Made by a program: the position numbers and the translations under genes. From contig CM074858.1 in the NCBI GenBank assembly GCA_037501455.1, positions 45,257,001 through 45,321,000 of the forward strand: a DNA stretch of 64,000 bases, written 5' to 3'. The notes beneath the pieces are model-generated. The model saw only the letters and a list, made by a program, of their open reading frames with translations. It was not told the DNA's origin and did not search any database. This document shows positions 56,834 through 64,000 of the stretch, in pieces. This stretch comes from Lantana camara. Its lineage: Eukaryota > Streptophyta > Magnoliopsida > Lamiales > Verbenaceae. The first letter of the stretch is position 1; every line of letters begins with the position of its first letter.

Positions 56834-58154
56834 TTACGGCAGGAACAGAGCAGTAGCAGCAGTAGCAACAACTCTTCGTGAAGGAAACAGGGCATGAACG
56901 CACAAGGTTTCCACCAACAGTCAAGCCACCAAATTAAGACAATGAAAGGCAACAAATACTCAGCAAATCAGGCCCCAAAACAGCCCCAAATCACGGAACA
57001 GCAGCAACACGAAAGCAAGGAGGAAAAGAAGTCATTTCATACAAAATTCATTAATAATACCTTCATCAATTCTCAACTACCAAACAAGTTAAATTTATAT
57101 AACATTAAATGAAGTTCACGAGATCCAATTTCATGCATTAAACTCAAAGAAATCACAGGGAAAGATGAAAGATTCATGAAAAGGACATAAACCCTTACTA
57201 TTAATCATAAAATCTAATACACTTCCAAATCTCCATCAAAATTAGCAAATAAGCATTCATAAGAAAGAGGAGAAGATGTACAACACATTCATGGACTTAC
57301 CTTTCAAGTTTGGAGTGATTTGATGGAGAGATGAGCTCAAAAGGGTGAAAATGAAAAGTGTTCTTCTTCTTCTCCCAAAGGGTCTCGGTTTGCAGCTGAG
57401 TTTAGGGTTGGTTTGGAGTGTGAAATGGAATGATAGTCAAGTTGGCTGACCGAGGGTTAATTGAGGGTCATGTGGTTCCAAGTTTCACTCAATTTGGTTA
57501 ACTATGGTTCAAGTTTTGGTTAAAATGGTGGAGGGTGGCCATTTAGATGGGAAAAGCAAGTTTCAGGTAAAATTCTAGGTTTCAAACGTGTTTATAAAAA
57601 TATGAGGCTTATTCTATTAAACCCGAATCCTCGATACGAGTTAAGTGGAGGTAACGGAACTCGAATCCGAGCTCCCGAGCTCATGATACGGTGCCCGGAA
57701 CCAAAGGTGCGCTAAATTCTCTTTAGCCTCAATTTGGTCCCGTTCAAACAAAATAATTCAGAAACCAAGTCAAACAAGATCGAAAACATGAAACGAGCAT
57801 GTAGACAAGTTCATAACATATAAATCTACAACATATTAAATTTTCAAAAAAATCGGAATTGAATTCAAATAAGATCGACACGCATTTTATAATCATAGAA
57901 ACATTTTTTCAAAATTTCAATAACATATAAATTCAAATCTTCAATATTTGTAAAACAAAATAAAAATAAATAAAATTTAACGAAATAAAAACATAATTAA
58001 AGGGAAATAATTAATTATAATTATAATCATAATAAACAATTAATCACTTATTTAGAATAAACAATCAATTACATAATTAAATAATTTAAACACGCAATTA
58101 ATATACACATACGTCATACTTGCACGATTTGAAAAATCGAGGAGTTACAGAGGC

Positions 58155-60870
58155 GCTACGGCTGCCTAAAAAATGGCTGTTGTGCCACCTCCCGTGGGTG
58201 ACGTTCCAGCAAGCCTCGCCGACCAACAACTCCTTGGTTCCATGTTTTTCGACCTCCCGAATGCAATCCCGATATCAGTTCTGCGTAAAAACCATTGAAA
58301 ATAGTGGTTTCTGGCAAGCAGCGGTGACAGTCTTCAGGGTGGGCGACGATTGAGTTCCGGCGACCCAAAGACGACGATTGCATAAGGATTTTACAAGGTT
58401 CGACGAGGTGAGTCGAATGGTGGCGGCCCCATCGCCTGAAACCCACCGGATCGACAACAGCGGCTGAGCAGCGCGGTGCGGCTACTGTTCAAAGGGGCAC
58501 TGGTTTTCGGTAACTTTTTCCAGCCAATATCATATGGGTTTCGAAGGTCTCGTTTTGGGCAAGTCAATGCCATTTACGGATTCAATTTTCGTTCGTCGGT
58601 TTGAGAGTAATTGGATTTTGAAGATTCTGGGTTTTCGTGTTCTTAGATCTGAAATTGGAGATGACTGGCTTGGAATTTTTAGAAATTGATTAAGGATTTG
58701 GAACGGGCACGAAGAATATGTTCTCAGGATTTTTCCAGCACGTTCCGACGGCGGCCGAACGACGGCCGACCACTGTTCCGGTGGCTCCGGTGGCGGTGTT
58801 CCGACGGTCTTCGGACAGTTTGTCCGCCTCGTTGTGGTGAGTCTAATGCCACTTCTCATTCATTAATCGGACACTCGGATTAATTGTTACGAATTTTTTT
58901 TTTGTAATTAGGAATTATTCGATTTAATTGTTTAAATGTAAATTAAATGCGATTTGCTTGATTTGTCGATCGAAATGTATTCTTATGTATCCGAAATCAT
59001 GTATTAAATGAATTGTGATATGAATTGATGTTTTTGTTTGCAATTTGAATCCCGATATGTTGAATTTATGCTACCTAATTAACTTGAAAGGGGTGTTTGT
59101 GTAATAATTTGGAAACCTTACTAATTACATTGTACATGTTATCTCTTGAAATTATGTGAATGTGTGCAACACTTGAAGTTATATTCCTAAAGTGCGATGT
59201 AAATGAACTGGAGACATGTCGTTACCTTTGAAGTGTAATTTGTTCTTGCCATAGTTATAATATTACGAACCTCATGCATACTTAAATTATCAATTGCTTT
59301 TATCTATGCACTTTACGTCTAAACTTGAGCTTGATGCTCAACTACAAGATTTTAATTGAATTTTATAACCATGAATAATTAAATTTGGGACATTATATTT
59401 TAATTTAGTTTTAATTACTTAAATTTAATATGAACCTATTATGCGATATGTGAATTGTATGAAACCTTGAATGATTAAATTAGAAACTTTAGTATGTGAA
59501 GTAATTTTTTCGTGTGAATATGAATTGGTTATGTATTCTATGACTTTGATGAAATATTGTTTCTTAATTTAAAGTAATGGCATGATTTGAATTTACAAGA
59601 AATACGTACAACGTGTAAACTTAATGTATGCTTTAGTTATGCATGGGAATGACTTAATTGGAATTCGTTGTATACTTCTTTCACTAAGTTACATGCTTTG
59701 AAGAATAATTGTAAATTATAGTTTGTTTTCTTGGGATAATTGGATAAGTATATGATCTATTTGGCCTTGCAATGTGTGAATTTTTACACGAAATATGGTA
59801 TATGAATATAAAGTGTTTGTTTGCCAATATGTATCATATATATTTCGTTCTGTGCATTCATGGGCATTGCCGCGTATCTTTGTGGTTCATTCTTGATTCC
59901 GAGTCCTCCGTTTTGTGTTCAGTTTGGTACAGGTGCACCCGGGGTGGTGACAAGTGGGTCTTGTGGGTTCCGGAGTGAACCGTTTGCTTTGCCTTCAGCT
60001 TCGTTTGGTGCCAGGTGAGGTTTTCTTTGTTTTTATTTATGTCGACCTACAACCCTATATGTTTTTTGATCCCTGCATGCGACTATGTATATATATATAT
60101 GTATTTTGATACGTGTTTGATATGTATTTTGAGGGATTTATCCCATTTGTTATGAACCTTTGAAAACGATTTTATGTATATGCATGATATTTTTTGTTTG
60201 ATTTTCAAAAGCTTTGGAATGTGTGAGTGTGTTACGAGATGGCTTTGAAAGAAAAGTTTTGTGTGAATATGAATTCGAATTTGACTTTGACCTTGGGCCC
60301 CGGAGAAGTGGTATGGCAACTCGGGATGGCTGTGGGGTCGCCAAGCTCTCTCATCAACACAACTCCATTGAGTGATTCGCCTAACCTTAGGAGGTTGAGG
60401 AAGGCTGGATTTCTTGAGCTGGCGGTAACCCCGTCGAAGGTGCAGGGAAGTGATTAAACCCTGACTCGTGTGACTTTGAGCGATATTGCTACCCTTCTAT
60501 CACCCGGAGTAAGGTTGGTTTCTGATTTTGTTTTGAATATGAATACGACTTTGAATATGATTTTGAACATGAGGAGTTTGGTGGGAAAACTCATACTCAC
60601 CGAGTTAGTTTGAATTTGAGTTTGGTTCGTGAAACAGGAATGGATTCATAATTAATAAAATTGGTTGATTTTGGCCTTTGGGCCTTAAACTCGTTTATAT
60701 ATCTATTGTCACGGGGAAAAATATTTTACATAGAAAAAACCATGCCCTGGTTCATGAGCTTTTGTATTTGATATATGCTTTGCTCGTATGTATATGTATG
60801 TGTGTGTGTGTTAGCCCCCTCACCAGTCAAGTTTGGTCGTATGTATATGTATGTATGTTCGTTGGACCTA
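58155..60870 (+). repeat. LTR F, right part
   Basis: Resumes LTR F after element C. A GC-rich stretch (58155-58850) holds donor-like GAG|GTGAGT (58408) and GTG|GTGAGT (58837). Later come acceptor TTTTGTGTTCAG ending 59922, a 92-nt block (59923-60014) and donor CCAG|GTGAGG at 60015. The GCCCCCTCACCAGTCA block (about 60813) is reached, then LTR G interrupts at 60871, so the end of F is outside the window. Frames in the GC-rich part look spurious. Confidence 0.75.
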
Positions 60871-61714
60871 TGTAACGCCCCGGCTTTTCAGTCGTATAGT
60901 ATAACGTATCTGTTTACGTGATTGCGCGTTTAAATTCTTTAATTATGTAATTGATTGTTTATTATAAATTATAATTTTTAATTAATCATTTTAATTATAA
61001 TAATTTCGTTATAATTTAAAGAATATTTAAAATGGAATTAATTTTATAATTGAAAATATTTTAAATTTAAATGAATTCTTGAATGTTACGTACTTATATG
61101 TTTTGATCGCCTGCCGTTCCTAGTTAATTTGATTTCAAAATTTTGTGAAAATTTAGTACGTTGTAGATTTATGTGTTATGAGCATGTCTCTATGCTCGTT
61201 TCATGTTTTCGATCTTGTTTGATGCGTTAACGAATTTTATTTCGGTAACGGGACCATGTCGGGGGTAAAGAGCATTTAGCGCACCTTCGGTTCCGGGTGT
61301 CATAACTTGAGCTCGGGAACTGGGATTTGAGTTCCGTCACCTCCGTTGAACTCATATCGAAGATTCAGGTTTAATGGAACAAGCCTTATATTTTTCTAAG
61401 TACGTTTGGACCTCCGAAATTCAACCGAAATGAGCCTCGACCGCAATTTGCCACACTTAGCCATTTTAATCATAACTCCCACCATACTTGACCAAATTAA
61501 CCATGGTTGGACTTTTTGGAACTCTAGTTCAAGCCTCTATCAGCCACTAACAGCCCCAATTCGAACCACACTCAAACCAAAGGAGAAAAGCTCAGCCAAA
61601 ACCCTGCTCTCCAGTTCCATTTCGCCACTTTACCCATTTTGGAGATTTTGAGCTCAAATCCCTTCCAACCTTCAACCAATTCAAGAGGTGAGTATAGGAT
61701 TGTAATATACATTC
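60871..61714 (+). repeat. LTR G, 5' part (C-like family)
   Basis: Starts TGTAACGCCCCGGC and shares the first few hundred bp with the C LTR (AATTGATTGTTTATTATAAA). It has TTTAGCGCACC near 61276, imperfect GGAACTGG-GATT-TGAGTTCC near 61317, CTTATATTTTTCTAAG, and donor GAG|GTGAGT near 61687. It is cut at 61715 by LTR H. Confidence 0.8.
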
Positions 61715-61940
61715 TGTAACGCCCCAACTTTTTCGTATTTTAGAATGACGTGTGGGCTTATCTACTTATGTGAATTAATTAGATATATGTGTTTTATTTA
61801 ATTAATTTTATTATATGATTGTTAAGTATGTGATTAATTGAAATATATGAAATATTTGAATTGGAATTTATACCACTACTTGAACTACTTGCGCATTTGT
61901 GATTTGTTTGCATGTCGTTTTTATATGATTTGAATTCGAA
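61715..61940 (+). repeat. LTR H, first 226 bp
   Basis: Starts TGTAACGCCCCAAC; AT-rich. Interrupted by LTR I. Confidence 0.7.
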
Positions 61941-62264
61941 TGTAGCACCCCAGTTTTTCCGTTATTGAAGTATGACGTATATGTTAATCAATATGTGCAA
62001 TTAATTAATTTTATCTAATTTCAATTATTATTTCTCGTATTAGTTTAATTTTGGAAATGAATTCTTGGAACGTTTGTACCTATGTGATTGTGTTTGAGTG
62101 TCGTTTCTATTCGATTTGACTTCCGTTTTTCGTGAAAACTTGGTATGAGTGAATTATGTGTGTTACGATCATATATTTTTGCTCGTTTTATCTTTCCGGA
62201 TTCTTTTGTTTGAGTTTTGAATTTATTTTGAGTTTTGGAACCAAAGCGGGGCCTAACAAGCAAT
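61941..62264 (+). repeat. LTR I, first 324 bp
   Basis: Starts TGTAGCACCCCAG and reaches the GGGGCCTAACAAG block that precedes TTTTAGCGC in other families. Cut by the copia LTR at 62265. Confidence 0.7.
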
Positions 62265-64000
62265 TGTTAGGAATAGTGCCCTAGAAAGCCGATTCGAAGT
62301 AATCCGTTTTGGGACTTTCCTAGTATCACAGACAATCTTTGAATAATATGCGATTGATTAATATCATAGGCAAACACTTCTTTATATGCTCTTGTTTGGT
62401 ATGCGTTTACTTTAGCTGTGCATGTATGAGAACTCCCCCTAATCCTGATGACTTTAGGACTCTACCATTTAGGTGAAATGGTTCATGAAACGAGCCCTAT
62501 ATCACAAAAGTCATGATTAGTAAAATACTCCAAGCCGATGAGTCCTACAGACAGTGGGAGTGTCAACCTGACTCCTCTAAGGCTTGCTTGTGGGATCACG
62601 CCCTTAAGAAGGACCACCTTGTTTCATGGAGGTGCAAAGTGTATAGTTGATACGTGCGTGATACATGAGGGTGCTTACTTTAATAAGTAAGTTCACTGAG
62701 GTGCCCCGTGTGAGAACATTCCTAAATGGGAAAGGAAGTTTCTATTTCAGGAAATGGAAACTTCCAGATTAGGAAATATCTCACGAGTCATTGATGTGAT
62801 TAATTGATCCTTAGACTTGAGGTTCCATGTCACTTTATGAGTTAACTCTGTAGTCTTTGGTATAAGCTTTAAAGGGTGTCGCCTTAGACAACTGATTCAA
62901 GGCTTATGCTGGGGCTGCACAAGTGATTCATGAAAGTGAATGAGAATCAAGAAAGGACCTACACTTGCATTTGCAAGGTGATCTCTTTTTGTGTAAGTCA
63001 TTCATATGCCATATAGTCCTTGGCTAAGGCAGTAGATCAAGACATCAAGAAAAGGGTTTCTTGGATTGAGATCAAATGGATATGAAATGCACTTAGCTTT
63101 AAGACTGGACTATTAGGGTTCTAATTATTCCCTTACCCTAGATCTTGGTTGAGAGATAGTAAGTAGGAGGATTGTATCTCACATGAATCAATGACTTAAA
63201 GGTTCTGTCGAATCCGAACATTCCAATTCAGCTAGGGGTTAAACACCTGTTGCTAGACTATGGTCGTTTAATCTGTGGACTGATTAATTAATTAGTGAAT
63301 TAATTAATTAGGGTCACTGCTAATTGAATTGAGAACCTAGAGGGTCACACACAACAACTTGGTTACATGAGTTGAGGCTTTAAAATGATTAAACGAGTTA
63401 ATCAAGCCAAGGGGGTTCCACACGTGTGAAACCACACGTGTGGCTCACGTGAGTGACAAGTGTCATTGTGACACGTGTCACACACGTGTATAAATATATG
63501 TGTATATTTATTTATGTATTAAATAATTAATGTGATTAATTATTTATTAGACTTTGGTTTAATTTTGAATTAAAAAGAAAGTCTTATTTTGGAGAAAAAT
63601 AATCTAGTTAATTAATTATGAATTAATTAATTAGATAAAATAAGTTGTTTATTTTAAATAAATAAAGTATAAAATTATCCAAAAATAGTTTGGATATTTT
63701 TAGCTCTCTTGAAAGTTGATTTGAATTAGAATTCAAAGTCAAAGTCAAAATTACTTGATGATCAAGTAATAGGAGAGAGAGAGACCAAAATCTTAGCCCA
63801 TTAAGGACTAGGAATTTCATCCCTCCCCTTTCATATATATAGGGGAGCTCATGCTCCCCTTTAGAGCTAATCGAATTCTTTTGGTTCATGTGTTGAACAC
63901 CATCCTTTCTCCAAGATAAACGAAACCCTAGGTTAAGCCTAAACACTAACTAGAGAACTAGCATCCTTACTAGTTAGATTGTAGCCAAGTTGGTGGACTA
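62265..64000 (+). mobile_element. Copia-type LTR 3, runs off window
   Basis: TGTTAGGAATAGTGCCC start; it is the inverse of copia LTRs 1 and 2 and matches them to the last base of the window. By comparison about 200 bp of LTR remain outside. TATA-like TATATATAGGGG at 63834-63845 and G-boxes at 63421-63488 support the plus orientation. Whether it is solo cannot be told. Confidence 0.88.
63421..63488 (+). promoter_or_regulatory. G-box array of copia LTR 3
   Basis: Five CACGTG hexamers at 63421, 63435, 63446, 63472 and 63483, about 350 bp before the TATA-like box. Confidence 0.75.

Larger units (their letters stand above)
14127..58149 (-). mobile_element. Element C: gypsy-type non-autonomous LTR retrotransposon, expanded by nested insertions
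   Basis: 3' LTR 14127-17746, internal region in pieces (17747-19648, 50331-50690, 53512-54511), 5' LTR 54512-58149. It is flanked by the 5-bp TSD GAGGC at 14122-14126 and 58150-58154. The two LTRs are clearly alike. Element A and solo LTR E account for most of the 44-kb span; the element itself would be about 10.5 kb. No intact gag or pol is found in its own internal pieces. Confidence 0.9.
54512..58149 (-). repeat. 5' LTR of element C (3638 bp)
   Basis: Minus strand TGTAACTCCTCG (58149) to GGGTGCTACA (54512). Donor AAAG|GTAAGT at 57299-57300, palindromes 56703-56833, acceptor-like sites near 55769, donor CAG|GTGGGT near 55691. Relative to the C 3' LTR about 66 bp are missing near 54945, which removes the second acceptor, its pyrimidine tract and one arm of the AGTCT/AGACT repeat. 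Confidence 0.9.

Noticed and set aside
56370..56897. 175-codon frame in LTR C
   Set aside because: A large part is an Ile-Tyr run from the TA microsatellite. The C 3' LTR does not keep it.
58156..58859. Cluster of overlapping frames in GC-rich sequence, possible captured host exon
   Set aside because: Frames occur on both strands with no motif I know, and the stretch continues LTR F once element C is removed. GC content alone explains the open frames.

Overview
This window is intergenic DNA from a flowering plant with a large, repeat-rich genome. I find no host gene in it. Essentially every base can be assigned to transposable elements, mostly long-terminal-repeat (LTR) retrotransposons of the Ty3/gypsy superfamily. 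The LTRs are very long (2.6-3.6 kb), start TGTAAC or TGTGAC, end GGTGCTACA, and use an initiator-Met tRNA primer site, which fits a Tekay/Del-like chromovirus lineage (inference). Copia solo LTRs, a CACTA DNA transposon and a TRIM are also present.

The layout is a nest, reconstructed from target-site duplications (TSDs) and LTR ends. The oldest layer is a broken gypsy pol on the minus strand (P2: 8132-9187 and 12338-13425). Into it went a copia solo LTR (9188-12337, TSD ACAAC) that itself carries a CACTA element (10631-11874, TSD TTT), a minus-strand LTR (D', 5601-8131) that holds a younger gag-pol element (P1, 1-5600), and a plus-strand LTR (F, 13426-14126 and 58155-60870). F is split by element C (14127-58149, TSD GAGGC). 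C is split by element A (19654-50325, TSD ATCAA) and a solo LTR (E, 50696-53506). The 3' LTR of A is split by tandem B elements (27319-39411) and a minus-strand element D (39799-49589). The gag of D is in turn interrupted by a copia solo LTR (43261-45196, TSD TGGAG) and a TRIM (45525-46015, TSD ATAAT). The right end is a staircase of truncated LTR starts (F, G, H, I) ending in a third copia LTR that runs off the window.

Coding capacity is poor. P1 keeps one gag-pol reading frame with two in-frame stops, and it leaves the window at the RNase H region. P2 retains pieces of reverse transcriptase, RNase H and integrase. A, B, C and D carry only decayed gag or protease-start relics, or nothing recognisable, so they look like non-autonomous derivatives that share LTR design with the autonomous type.

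The most interesting signal is inside the LTRs. Six families with different sequences (P1, D/D', A, B, C, E, and in part F and G) share the same ordered blocks: an AG|GTAAGT-like donor, an acceptor about 0.8-1.5 kb later, a 50-90 nt block ending AG|GTGAGG, then a CTGAC branch-point-like site with a pyrimidine tract and CAG about 0.8-1 kb further on. This looks like a two-intron leader inside the LTR. Inside the first presumptive intron every one of these families has a cluster of GC-rich palindromes at the same relative place, but the palindrome sequence is family-specific. Further inverted repeats whose arms change together occur near the LTR start, before the second acceptor and at the primer-binding site. 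I propose, as inference only, that the palindromes act on unspliced genomic RNA, for example in dimerisation or packaging specificity.
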